Origin: Bacteroides propionicigenes
GTDB lineage: Bacteria > Bacteroidota > Bacteroidia > Bacteroidales > Bacteroidaceae
DNA: 64,000 nt
Reading direction: 5' to 3'
Assembly (NCBI RefSeq): GCF_018390535.1
Contig: NZ_JAHBBW010000002.1
Coordinates: forward strand, 434,001-498,000
The position numbers and the translations under genes are program-made. Positions 17,210 to 24,167 of this stretch are shown here, piece by piece (positions within the stretch are counted from its first letter, which is position 1; each line of letters starts with the position of its first letter). The notes under the pieces are model-generated. The model saw only the letters and a program-made list of their open reading frames with translations, was not told the origin of the DNA and ran no database searches.

Positions 17210-17369
17210 GGAAATGGAATTCGCTTATCAGGCTGCAGATCTGCGGTACTGATTTAGGATCCTCCCCGTAAGGGTAGAAGATGGTCCGGCAACGTGTCAG
17301 GCATCGGATACCCTGTTTTCGTAACCGGTACAGCAGGTAGGCCCTGCGTCGTAGTTGTTTCTTGCTCAT
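17184..17369 (-). CDS. Small basic protein, 61 aa
   Basis: Very basic N-terminal helix (MSKKQLRRRAYLLYRLRKQGIRCLTRC) suggests nucleic-acid binding. It is the first gene after the solitary RNA unit at 17404-17557, starting 35 nt downstream of it. Function unknown. Confidence 0.6.
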   Translation of the reverse strand: MSKKQLRRRAYLLYRLRKQGIRCLTRCRTIFYPYGEDPKSVPQICSLISEFHFHVQFEIPA

Positions 17370-17403
17370 CGTATAAAGGATTATGTCGTTTTGATTAGAA
17401 TAG

Positions 17404-17557
17404 CGGTGTGGTCGTCAAACAGGGGCATCTCTTTACGTTTTCGATGTAATGCCTCCATTGAAAGATGCTCATCTTGTGTTAACAGGGATGAGCATCATTT
17501 CAATGGAGGGAGTACTAATTTATTCTGACCCGCCACACCGTGCCGCCTACCGGGCGG
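17404..17557 (-). ncRNA. Solitary structured RNA unit (unit 6)
   Basis: Sixth copy of the RNA unit found behind the reverse transcriptase, here alone, starting 15 nt after the stop of the 362-aa gene. In minus-strand order it has a 5-bp hairpin (17557-17543), the 5' strand of a closing helix (17540-17533, CGGUGUGG), a long hairpin at 17509-17452 of 12+10 bp with loop CCUGUUAACACAA, a 3' box with AUCG and UAAAGAGAUGCCCC (17435-17422), and the 3' closing strand (17411-17404). The apical loop almost matches that of unit 4. The 5' loop/3' box pairing is weaker (GGUA with UGCC). Confidence 0.82.
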
Positions 17558-17571
17558 ATGGAGATGACGGC

Positions 17572-18660
17572 CTATTTCTTACGCCATGCCGCCATCTTCT
17601 TTTTGATGTTGATATTGTTGTCCGCCAGCATTTTTTTCAGGACTGCCAGCAACCGCCAGCCTTCTCCGTTTTTATACTCTTCCGCCTTGGCTGACAGGAA
17701 CGCCAGTGACTGGTACTTGTCCAGACGCCGACCCCGGTCATTGACAGCCGTGCAACCGTGGAAACGAATCAGGTTCTGCATGGTAAAGAACGCCCCGGCT
17801 CCCTTATAGGCATCCATCCATGCCTTGCTTTGAGGAGTGCCCCATGGCAGCCGGATACGACGGTCATTGAACTGTCTGACCGCGTTGTAAAGCTGTGTGG
17901 CGTCCAACGCGTGCCTGATGTGGGTTATCGCGATGGAAAGCGGGTAGTACAGTTTGGATTGCAGGTCCTCCACGAAAATATTACGGCCGTGTATACGCTT
18001 GTAGGGAACTCCCTTGCATTTTCTTGTTTCCAGGTTGCCCACGTGTTTTTTCAGCGCGTTGACATAGTCGCTCGCGATGGCCAAAACCACATCACGGTTG
18101 AACCAGCGGTTTCTCTCGGCAAAACCCGTGATGTCCTTGTGTTCCATCTTCATCTGGGCGTGCAGCTCGTTCAAGAGCATTTTCCACTGGTAATCATAGC
18201 CTTTCCGGTGAATCATCTCGGTCACCCCTGCCGGCTCTTTTTCACGGTAATGCGTGTATGACATCATATGGAACATTTGTGCCATGACCCACCGGCGGAA
18301 GAGTCGGTTGTTGGGAACGGTACCCTGTGCCATGATGCTGCCGAATATCGGGTCGTTGTCATCCAGGATGGTAAGTTTCCCGTCTTTGTTGGAGGCGATA
18401 TACTCGCCGCCCTCGGCTCCCTGCATGGCGAACAGGCAGCTCACGTCCACACCGGCACCGCGGAGTGCCTCGATACGCTCCCGCGCCCCTTTGGGAAGTC
18501 CGGCGGGAGAATTATGGCCGGCCACCACCGGATAGACGGTGCCCAAATCCGAATTCTTGCCGATAACGGTGCCCGTGGCGGCAAATTCCTTGTCCGCGAT
18601 GGCGAATTCCGTGCCGCATCCGGGGCACAGGACTTTTGTTTCTTGTTTCTTTCTGCTCAT
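17572..18660 (-). CDS. Hypothetical protein with N-terminal zinc knuckle, 362 aa
   Basis: A CPGCGTEF motif at residues 13-20 suggests half of a zinc site. The rest is basic and helical, with no signal peptide and a C-terminal lysine-rich tail (NNINIKKKMAAWRKK). It overlaps the 159-aa gene by 4 nt. These two genes are the only ones between the five-unit RNA array and the solitary sixth unit, so they are candidates for partners of the reverse transcriptase; but genes of this look also occur elsewhere on Bacteroidales elements, so the link is positional only. Confidence 0.72.
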   Translation of the reverse strand: MSRKKQETKVLCPGCGTEFAIADKEFAATGTVIGKNSDLGTVYPVVAGHNSPAGLPKGARERIEALRGAGVDVSCLFAMQGAEGGEYIASNKDGKLTILDDNDPIFGSIMAQGTVPNNRLFRRWVMAQMFHMMSYTHYREKEPAGVTEMIHRKGYDYQWKMLLNELHAQMKMEHKDITGFAERNRWFNRDVVLAIASDYVNALKKHVGNLETRKCKGVPYKRIHGRNIFVEDLQSKLYYPLSIAITHIRHALDATQLYNAVRQFNDRRIRLPWGTPQSKAWMDAYKGAGAFFTMQNLIRFHGCTAVNDRGRRLDKYQSLAFLSAKAEEYKNGEGWRLLAVLKKMLADNNINIKKKMAAWRKK

Positions 18661-19136
18661 TGTGAATTTGTTAATAGTTGATTACTTCCGGGTTCCACCC
18701 ATTTTCTGAGTATCACCAGGTCCTTGTCTTTTTCGCTTTGCCAGAACCATTTGCCCATCGTTTCGGGATTCCATGTGAACCCGCCTATAATCCGGCAGAG
18801 GATATAGAATTCCAGCTCGAATTGCGCGGTATCCCGGTGTTGCCCGTACAGCATGTCCCCGTCCTCGAGGTCACTTTCGGGCAATGCCATGAAATACCGG
18901 CGGGACTTGCTCTGGCTGCGCTCCGATGGTATCGAATGTTTATAGCGGCGGTACAGCTCCTCCACATCCGTGAAAAAATCCCCGCAGCCGTACTCCGGCA
19001 ACCACGGAGCGCCATCATACCTGCCGTTCCGTATCATGTGTCTCCCGTTTACTTTTAAACTTCTGGACTGGAAATCAATCCGGAAATTTGCGCCGTTCTC
19101 TATGGCGGTGACGGTTTCTCGGTAAATATCTTCCAT
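18657..19136 (-). CDS. Hypothetical protein, 159 aa
   Basis: Begins MEDIYRETVTAIENGANFRIDFQSRSLKVNGRHMI and includes GKWFWQSEKDKDLVILRKWVEPG. From memory, proteins with this look are common on Bacteroidales conjugative and phage elements; function unknown. Its start codon is only about 22 nt after the end of RNA unit 5, so it must be translated from the same transcript as the array or from a processed product of it. Confidence 0.7.
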   Translation of the reverse strand: MEDIYRETVTAIENGANFRIDFQSRSLKVNGRHMIRNGRYDGAPWLPEYGCGDFFTDVEELYRRYKHSIPSERSQSKSRRYFMALPESDLEDGDMLYGQHRDTAQFELEFYILCRIIGGFTWNPETMGKWFWQSEKDKDLVILRKWVEPGSNQLLTNSQ

Positions 19137-19157
19137 TTTCTCACCTGTTTACAATTA

Positions 19158-19306
19158 ATGGCACTCAAACCCCTAGCGCGTATCTTTATAGTCCTGATAA
19201 ATACAGTAGGACTTCGGTCCTGAACCAGGTAGTTGCCTGGCTCAGGACCAAGCTTGAATACTGTATCTTGAATTTGGGTCCCTCGTGCATATGCGGTCGC
19301 GCTACC
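19158..19306 (-). ncRNA. Array unit 5 (most diverged)
   Basis: Hairpin GGU-AGCGCG-ACC (19306-19295); box UAAAGAUACGCGCUA (19188-19174). The box differs from the consensus, yet its CGCGCU pairs perfectly with the altered loop AGCGCG. Variable part: outer helix 19266-19259 with 19208-19201 and inner hairpin of 8+5 bp (19249-19216) with loop CAACUA; an alternative AGGAC/GUCCU hairpin overlaps it. The end is set by a weak AUGCAC/GUGCCAU helix. Confidence 0.8.
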
Positions 19307-19314
19307 TTCTGTTC

Positions 19315-19480
19315 AGGGGACTCATCCGGACGGCACATCCCTTTAAAAACCTGATACGGGCCGCGAGTACAGCTGGAACCTGTGTCATCTGTCGTGTTAG
19401 CAGGAGATGACACAGGCTCCAGCCGTGTGAATTGCGGCTCTGTTGAAATCCCGGCCTTGCCCCCTTTGCCCTGTGCTGTT
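19315..19480 (-). ncRNA. Array unit 4
   Basis: The 5' loop sequence AGCACA is present (19477-19472) but its stem is poor. Closing helices AGGGG/CCCCU (19465-19461 with 19319-19315) and CCGGG/UCCGG; variable hairpin of 6+12 bp (19423-19372) with loop CCUGCUAACACGAC; box UAAAGGGAUGUGCCG at 19345-19331. The 5' boundary is approximate. Confidence 0.82.
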
Positions 19481-19485
19481 CTTTT

Positions 19486-19652
19486 TGCGGTTCCCGGAAT
19501 GCCGGCACGTTCCTTTACAGGTCCGATGTCTGCTGTGGCGGAAGCCGGAATGGCGCCGTCGTATAACGTTAGGGATACGACGGCGCGAGACGGGCTTATC
19601 GGGGACAGCAGGCTGAATCCATTCCCCCGAACCGCACGTTCCCGTGCTGGAA
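19486..19652 (-). ncRNA. Array unit 3
   Basis: Hairpin UUCC-AGCACG-GGAA (19652-19639); closing strands UGCGGUUC (19636-19629) and GAACCGCA (19493-19486), with an inner GGAAUG/CAUUCC helix; variable hairpin with a perfect 12-bp stem (19586-19575 with 19564-19553) and loop CCCUAACGUU, inside CUGCUGU/ACAGCAG; box UAAAGGAACGUGCCG. Here the box has C where other units have U, and the first loop has the matching G. Confidence 0.88.
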
Positions 19653-19658
19653 AAGACT

Positions 19659-19825
19659 GAAAGTTCTCATAATACCGGCACATGGCTTTATGCTTCCGAT
19701 GTATCCCGCGTATGGGTCTTCTGCGGAGTCCGAAGGCGACGGTCAGCCGCCTTCAGACTCGGAAAGAAGACGTTGGTACGCGGGATGCCCAAACCTATTC
19801 CTTGAACTTTCCCGGTGTGCTCCGG
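19659..19825 (-). ncRNA. Array unit 2
   Basis: Hairpin CCGG-AGCACA-CCGG (19825-19812); closing strands GAAAGUUC (19811-19804) and GAACUUUC (19666-19659); a multi-part variable hairpin from 19786 to 19703 with stems of 10, 7, 5 and 7 bp and apical loop GCUGACCGU; box UAAAGCCAUGUGCCG at 19690-19676. The first-hairpin loop pairs with UGUGC of the box. Confidence 0.88.
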
Positions 19826-19826
19826 T

Positions 19827-20000
19827 AACGGGTGCGGGACAGACGGCACATGACTTTAATTTCCCGATACATTACAGGCGCAGCCAGAATCGAGATGGGA
19901 TTAACCGGGTGTTAGACCGGTTAATCTCGATATGGATTCTGGTTATAAGCCTGTAACGTTGAATAGCCTGCCCGTCCACCCGTTCTGCCGTGTGCCCGGC
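19827..20000 (-). ncRNA. Array unit 1
   Basis: Minus-strand order: hairpin GCCG-GGCACA-CGGC (20000-19987); closing helix 5' strand AACGGGUG (19984-19977) continued by CGGGCAG; inner helix GCCUGUAA/UUACAGGC (19956-19949 with 19879-19872); variable hairpin 19942-19884 with loop UCUAACAC; box UAAAGUCAUGUGCCG; closing 3' strand CACCCGUU (19834-19827). The six-base loop GGCACA pairs perfectly with UGUGCC of the box. Confidence 0.88.
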
Positions 20001-20005
20001 GTAAC

Positions 20006-21277
20006 TTATAGCGATGCCACCAGCGTGTTGTACACCGCCCGGCTGGTCAGAAGGGCGTTACGCATGCAGCCGACAGTCAGGTAACCCGGTATGTCCCGGT
20101 CTGTTTTATCGCGGTTGGCCTTCACGTTGCGTCCCCGTCCCCGGACGATGCAGCCATCCGGTTTGGTTCGGACATATCCCAGACCGCCGATCTTGCACCT
20201 GCCCGTCTGAATGGCTCTAAAGCAGTCCATCACGAACTTGTTCAGCTCGTTGAGGTCACTCTTCACATTACAGACCGGCAATACCTGTATCGCCCAGCTG
20301 AACTCGCCCTTGTACAGGTAACGGTTCACGGCGTCCACGGCTTTTGCCAGTGTCGTGTCCCGGCAGCGGATTGTCCGCCGCTCGATCTCGTGCTGGAAGG
20401 TCTTGATGCGTGATGACGAGAGCGAGACCATGCCGCCCTTGATACTGAATCCTAAGAACTTGAACCAGACATCGGCTGCCAGGTATTCCACTTTCTTGGG
20501 ATTTAGCTTCATGGATTTATCTTCCAGGCGTTTTTGGAGTGTGTCCATCGCTTTTTCATAATCCTTGCCGATAAAAAGCATATCGTCGGAATACCGGACG
20601 TAGTAGCCGTTCATTTGTGACAGTTCCCTGTCTAGGTCGTAGAGCAGTACATCCGCCAGCCAGCTAGCCACAGCACAACCCTGTTTCAAGGATTGATACT
20701 TGCTTTGCAACCGGTTATCTTCATCGAAATAGAGGTCCGAGTGGTAATATTTCCTAAGTACGTCTATCAGGGCAGACTGGCCGTGTTTGGCCTCCACCTT
20801 GTCGAACGCCTCGTCGATGAACCGTATCGGAACACTGTCGAAGTATTTGGAAAGGTCGGACTTCCAGCCCAGACAGCCGCTATTGCCGGTTTCTGTCATC
20901 CGGTGGCTGACTTCCGTAACTACCTTGCCGCACCCTATACCGGTCTGGTAGGACTTGCACGAAGAGTGCAGCATCTCCGGCATCAACTCGAAGAGCAGGT
21001 CGTTGGCGATACCCAGTACTACGCGGTCCATCGGCTCGTTTACGTACACTGTGCGGAACTCACCGTTGTCCTTGGGTATCTGCGCCGTGTGGGGAGGGGA
21101 AATCTCGTACTTTCCCCGGCGCATGGCATAGGCCATCGCCATACGGGTATGCTCGTCGGTCAGCCGAATAAGTTGGTCTTTCCTAATGTCTTTCAGCACG
21201 CCTTTCTCAATGGCCTTCGTCCACTGGCCTATGTCGAAGAACATTTGCAATATCTTGTCTTCATTCATAGCACTCAA
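20006..21277 (-). CDS. Reverse transcriptase of unassigned type, 423 aa
   Basis: RNA-templated DNA polymerase by motif content: IPKDNGEFR (residues 67-75, motif 1), DLSKYFDSV with catalytic Asp141 (motif 3/A), LKQGCAVAS (197-205, motif 4/B), YVRYSDDML with Asp231-Asp232 (motif 5/C), LNPKKVEYL (motif 6/D) and WFKFLGF (271-277, motif 7/E). About 140 residues follow, including an arginine/lysine-rich stretch near 380-395. I see no maturase X domain, endonuclease domain or protease. YSDD instead of YADD or YMDD, and the lack of a template/variable repeat, argue against group II intron and DGR types. It overlaps the upstream gene by 17 nt and is followed 5 nt after its stop by the RNA array. Confidence 0.93.
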   Translation of the reverse strand: MSAMNEDKILQMFFDIGQWTKAIEKGVLKDIRKDQLIRLTDEHTRMAMAYAMRRGKYEISPPHTAQIPKDNGEFRTVYVNEPMDRVVLGIANDLLFELMPEMLHSSCKSYQTGIGCGKVVTEVSHRMTETGNSGCLGWKSDLSKYFDSVPIRFIDEAFDKVEAKHGQSALIDVLRKYYHSDLYFDEDNRLQSKYQSLKQGCAVASWLADVLLYDLDRELSQMNGYYVRYSDDMLFIGKDYEKAMDTLQKRLEDKSMKLNPKKVEYLAADVWFKFLGFSIKGGMVSLSSSRIKTFQHEIERRTIRCRDTTLAKAVDAVNRYLYKGEFSWAIQVLPVCNVKSDLNELNKFVMDCFRAIQTGRCKIGGLGYVRTKPDGCIVRGRGRNVKANRDKTDRDIPGYLTVGCMRNALLTSRAVYNTLVASL

Positions 21278-21929
21278 AACTTTTTTGGGAAAGGATAAAA
21301 TTCAGTATGTCCATGCCGGATTCTACGTCACATTCCTGCTCGTACTCCTCGCCCGTGTAGTAACTGTAACCCATGATGAAGATTTTCCCGTCTTTCCGGA
21401 GCGACGCGTTCGTGATGACCAGTTCCACGGGGTCACGGTCCACAACATGGAGATAGGTCGAGGATTGTTCACCGTTGTCATCAAGGCTGCCGCCACACTC
21501 GGAAAGCAGCTCCACGGACAGGGCGTAACATTTTTCATTCAGGGCTTTCTCCGCCACGTGATGGTTGTTCATCTCTTCCGTAAGTGTTCGGATGCGGTCA
21601 CCGCGTCTCTGCTCGGGAACCGGTTCGAAAGCGGTTTCGAACATCCAGACAGGCATCCATTTATGGAAGACGGCGGGTCCCAAGCGGCATATGTAAACTT
21701 CATCGTTCTCTTTCTCCGTCTCCGGGATATCCATTCCCGAGGCTCGTGCTGCCGCTACGCTCATGCGCTCGAAACCGCCGAGGCAGGAAGGTGCCGACTT
21801 CAAACGGTAGGGACGGATGTTTCCTACAGGGACACCCATTGACATAAGTAGCATCCCCTTAAAAGTGTCGGTAACGGGAGTGGTTTGCTGTTTGTTCATT
21901 CTTTTATTCATTTTCTGGTCTTTGTACAT
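21261..21929 (-). CDS. Hypothetical protein, 222 aa
   Basis: Begins MYKDQKMNKRMNKQQTTPVTD; internal ATGs at residues 7 and 11 are possible starts. Its last 17 nt overlap the reverse transcriptase gene, so both are probably translated in a coupled way. Acidic alpha/beta protein with a helical centre (RIRTLTEEMNNHHVAEKALNEKCYALSVELL). No family recognised. Confidence 0.68.
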   Translation of the reverse strand: MYKDQKMNKRMNKQQTTPVTDTFKGMLLMSMGVPVGNIRPYRLKSAPSCLGGFERMSVAAARASGMDIPETEKENDEVYICRLGPAVFHKWMPVWMFETAFEPVPEQRRGDRIRTLTEEMNNHHVAEKALNEKCYALSVELLSECGGSLDDNGEQSSTYLHVVDRDPVELVITNASLRKDGKIFIMGYSYYTGEEYEQECDVESGMDILNFILSQKSFECYE

Positions 21930-21942
21930 ACATTATGATTTC

Positions 21943-22590
21943 TCACGCATCCTCCGCAAGGGCTACAAGCCGCTCTTCCGGCAGCAGGAACTCCTCGTCC
22001 GTGAAGTAATAGCAGATTTTCCGGTCCACGGCCTCCGCCTCGTCCGATATGGGTGCGCCGTCTTTGCCGACCAGCACGTCTTGCAGACCCGTTACAGAGA
22101 CTAGGGTTTTGTATTCCCCGCCCGTTCCACGGAACAGCGTCAGTTCCCTGACAAAATATTCCCTGTCATTCCATGTGATAATCTCAAACATTTCCTCCAC
22201 TTCCGGGAACAGCCGGCACAGGACCGGAAACAGTTTGCAGGCATCGCTCCGGAGCATCAGGAAGACACATTCCATCAGGCATAGTCCGGCATCTTTGAGC
22301 ATGGGCAGCAATACGTCCGTGCCTGCTCCGTTTGCCTCTGCCACTATCAGGGCTTTCCAGTATCCTTCCTGGAATGAGTCCGTCCAAGGGATGAGTTCGG
22401 CTGCCCTGACGGAATAGGAAACCGCGATTTCTTCCGGATTGTCCTCGTCCGTGGAAATCAGTCCTATTTTCGTGTCATCTTCGACAGGCTCCTTTACCGG
22501 CAGGCAGACTTTCATTTTCCGGAACGTGTCCGTGTCCTCGTCCGCCCAGTTGACAAAGCCGCCGAATCTTATAAAATCATATCTGCTCAT
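21943..22590 (-). CDS. Hypothetical protein, 215 aa
   Basis: Begins MSRYDFIRFGGFVNWADEDTDTFRKMKV. Acidic, mainly alpha/beta, with a hydrophobic but not membrane-like middle (DVLLPMLKDAGLCLMECVFLML). It lies 14 nt upstream of the gene preceding the reverse transcriptase. Function unknown. Confidence 0.66.
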   Translation of the reverse strand: MSRYDFIRFGGFVNWADEDTDTFRKMKVCLPVKEPVEDDTKIGLISTDEDNPEEIAVSYSVRAAELIPWTDSFQEGYWKALIVAEANGAGTDVLLPMLKDAGLCLMECVFLMLRSDACKLFPVLCRLFPEVEEMFEIITWNDREYFVRELTLFRGTGGEYKTLVSVTGLQDVLVGKDGAPISDEAEAVDRKICYYFTDEEFLLPEERLVALAEDA

Positions 22591-22618
22591 TTGTCATTAT
22601 TGTTTATTGTTATTTACC

Positions 22619-22864
22619 TTACAATTCTTCCGGTTCTCCATCGTTGATACTCCGGTAGAAACGGTCTCCGTCCGCCCACTTCTTGGCGGTGATAGCCAGC
22701 TCGAAAGCTTCCTCTATGGAAAGGCCGTCGGCGGGAAGGGCATCAAGGAGTTCTCCCATGCATACGTCATTCTCGCGATACTCTTTCTGCACCTTTCCGA
22801 GTGTCATTCTGCCCTTGTCCGTCTTTTTACGCCACAAAAGCATCTGTTGTATCCAATTTTTCAT
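22619..22864 (-). CDS. Small hypothetical protein, 81 aa
   Basis: Begins MKNWIQQMLLWRKKTDKGRMTL; basic N-terminus and an acidic helical C-terminus (SIEEAFELAITAKKWADGD). Function unknown. Confidence 0.6.
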   Translation of the reverse strand: MKNWIQQMLLWRKKTDKGRMTLGKVQKEYRENDVCMGELLDALPADGLSIEEAFELAITAKKWADGDRFYRSINDGEPEEL

Positions 22865-22876
22865 GCGATTCTTTTA

Positions 22877-23056
22877 TTAAAGGAAATCCTTGGCATAACT
22901 GCGGGCTTCATTGAAAGTGTTGAAGCCGATTCCACTCATGCAAGAGATTGCCCAGTATCTTAATTTCCTGCTTTCGGCACGGGCAAGATAGATTTGCCCG
23001 ATACAAATCCCGTCTTTGAGAATGTCATGCCGCTTGTCTTTTGTAATCCGTACCAT
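22877..23056 (-). CDS. Small hypothetical protein, 59 aa
   Basis: Start chosen at 23056 (MVRITKDKRHDILKDGICIGQIYLA); the longer frame to 23245 is a shadow of the next gene. A beta-rich protein with ARAESRKLRYWAISC and a NEARSYAKDFL finish, a pattern common in short mobile-element proteins. Function unknown. Confidence 0.6.
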   Translation of the reverse strand: MVRITKDKRHDILKDGICIGQIYLARAESRKLRYWAISCMSGIGFNTFNEARSYAKDFL

Positions 23057-23066
23057 GTTCCGACAT

Positions 23067-23387
23067 TCACTTGTCCATTTTCCAAAATCCGTAATCGGAC
23101 CCGTCACCGAGATGAGCACCGAAATAGTACCCCTCCGGTGAGTAACTATCGAGCGTGTCGAACAGCGATTCCAGCAATCCCGCCGCGTCATCGCTGTTCC
23201 ACCAGTCTGCTTCTTTGTCCTCCATGGCATGGGCGGGGATGGCATTCATCACCTGCACGTACTCCGGTGTGTCACGGATAACGTCCAAGAACGCCGGAAT
23301 CAGGTCCTGCGTGCGCATCGTGCCGTGGGAGATACTCTCTCCCGGCACGGCATGGAGGCGGTTTTGTGTCCTCTCGTCTATGAACAT
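23067..23387 (-). CDS. Acidic hypothetical protein, 106 aa
   Basis: Start at 23387 (MFIDERTQNRLHAVPGES) chosen because the upstream gene stops at 23393. Acidic C-terminal half (LLESLFDTLDSYSPEGYYFGAHLGDGSDYGFW). Function unknown. Confidence 0.66.
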   Translation of the reverse strand: MFIDERTQNRLHAVPGESISHGTMRTQDLIPAFLDVIRDTPEYVQVMNAIPAHAMEDKEADWWNSDDAAGLLESLFDTLDSYSPEGYYFGAHLGDGSDYGFWKMDK

Positions 23388-23392
23388 GGCAT

Positions 23393-23872
23393 TTAGATAA
23401 AGGGCAGACGGGTATCTTCCAGCATGGAGGCCAGCATTTGACACATCTCGTATGAAGCACGGTTGCGGTCGTCAATGCAGCGTGAATCACGCCCTGCCAT
23501 AGCGGTAATGGAAGCCTTTACCGTTCTGAAGAATGTCTGTTCCAGTGTCTTGTGGAAATAAGGAAGAGCCTGGGCGAAACGTTCGGACTTGAATCCCAAA
23601 TCGTTCATGGCGTATTCCAGCTGTTTGGCCGCCTTGTACTCGCGGCTGTTCTCCAGGCTTTCCGGAATATCACCGAACTGTGCGGTCCGGAGCTGGCGTT
23701 CCAGTTCGATGACGGCCACCGAAAGCAACAGTTTGATGGCTTCCGGGTTGCCGATACCGTGTTTCTGCCCGTCAGCGGTATGGAACTCGATCAGGTTTAC
23801 ACTGTTATTCTCTTGTAATTCTTTGTAGCATGCGAGGGTCTTGCTGAGCGCTTTTGCTTTCTCTTTATCCAT
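23393..23872 (-). CDS. Hypothetical helical protein, 159 aa
   Basis: Start at 23872 (MDKEKAKALSKTLACYKELQENNSVNLIEF); the open frame to 24100 begins with shadow sequence. Nearly all alpha-helical: GNPEAIKLLLSVAVIELERQL, then a second helix pair. It ends 6 nt before the next start. Function unknown. Confidence 0.68.
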   Translation of the reverse strand: MDKEKAKALSKTLACYKELQENNSVNLIEFHTADGQKHGIGNPEAIKLLLSVAVIELERQLRTAQFGDIPESLENSREYKAAKQLEYAMNDLGFKSERFAQALPYFHKTLEQTFFRTVKASITAMAGRDSRCIDDRNRASYEMCQMLASMLEDTRLPFI

Positions 23873-23876
23873 AATT

Positions 23877-24152
23877 TTATCTGATTTGATTGTTATTGCA
23901 CACAAGTACGTCCCCAACGATGAAGTCTTTCGACGCCGGGTGATGAGCACGGAATATCCTGCTCGCTTCAAGATTGAGGGACAGAGGGATAAGTTTGCCT
24001 TCCTCGTTGACGACCATTGTCGTGCTCCCGTCCAGTTCCACCAGTTCGATGTAGCCGCCGACAATCGCCTGCATCTCCTCCAGCGTGAAGTCTGAGCCAT
24101 TGGCTGGCTGCACGGGTTGGCGTGTTCCGTCCGTTTTGATGATTTCTGTCAT
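23877..24152 (-). CDS. DUF3846-like protein, 91 aa
   Basis: Matches the pattern of DUF3846 phage and plasmid proteins: a short N-terminal strand, LEEMQAIVGGYIELVEL, then MVVNEEGKLIPLSLN and a C-terminal DFIVGDVLVC. The family is about 90-120 residues and common next to other small accessory genes; no activity has been assigned. It stops 4 nt before the next gene's ATG. Confidence 0.82.
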   Translation of the reverse strand: MTEIIKTDGTRQPVQPANGSDFTLEEMQAIVGGYIELVELDGSTTMVVNEEGKLIPLSLNLEASRIFRAHHPASKDFIVGDVLVCNNNQIR

Positions 24153-24167
24153 AGTTGCTTTGAAATT

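Larger units (their letters stand above)
19158..20000 (-). repeat. Tandem array of five structured RNA units behind the reverse transcriptase
   Basis: About 840 nt without a convincing gene, beginning 5 nt after the reverse transcriptase stop. A 15-nt box with consensus UAAAGnnAYGUGCCG (minus strand) recurs at 19858-19844, 19690-19676, 19517-19503, 19345-19331 and, degenerate, 19188-19174: spacings of 168, 173, 172 and 157 nt. Each copy is preceded by AUCRG and a long hairpin, and each unit starts with a small hairpin whose loop complements its own 3' box. Units follow each other with linkers of 1 to about 9 nt. Stems differ fully between units while pairing is kept, which argues for selection on RNA structure. 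Confidence 0.93.

Noticed and set aside
19186..19683. 165-aa minus-strand open frame over the array
   Set aside because: It crosses units 2-5, and its sequence is set by repeats, hairpin stems and loops; no start context or coding pattern. The RNA structure explains the stretch better.
19158..20000. CRISPR array
   Set aside because: Repeats are 157-173 nt apart, degenerate and structured, with no 20-50 bp identical direct repeats and no cas genes.
19158..21277. Diversity-generating retroelement
   Set aside because: No template repeat/variable repeat pair with adenine-specific differences, no Avd gene and no C-type lectin target were seen near the RT.
19158..21277. Group II intron
   Set aside because: No GUGYG 5' end, no domain V-like hairpin with AGC triad, and the RT lacks the maturase domain; the repeats are tandem, not one ribozyme.
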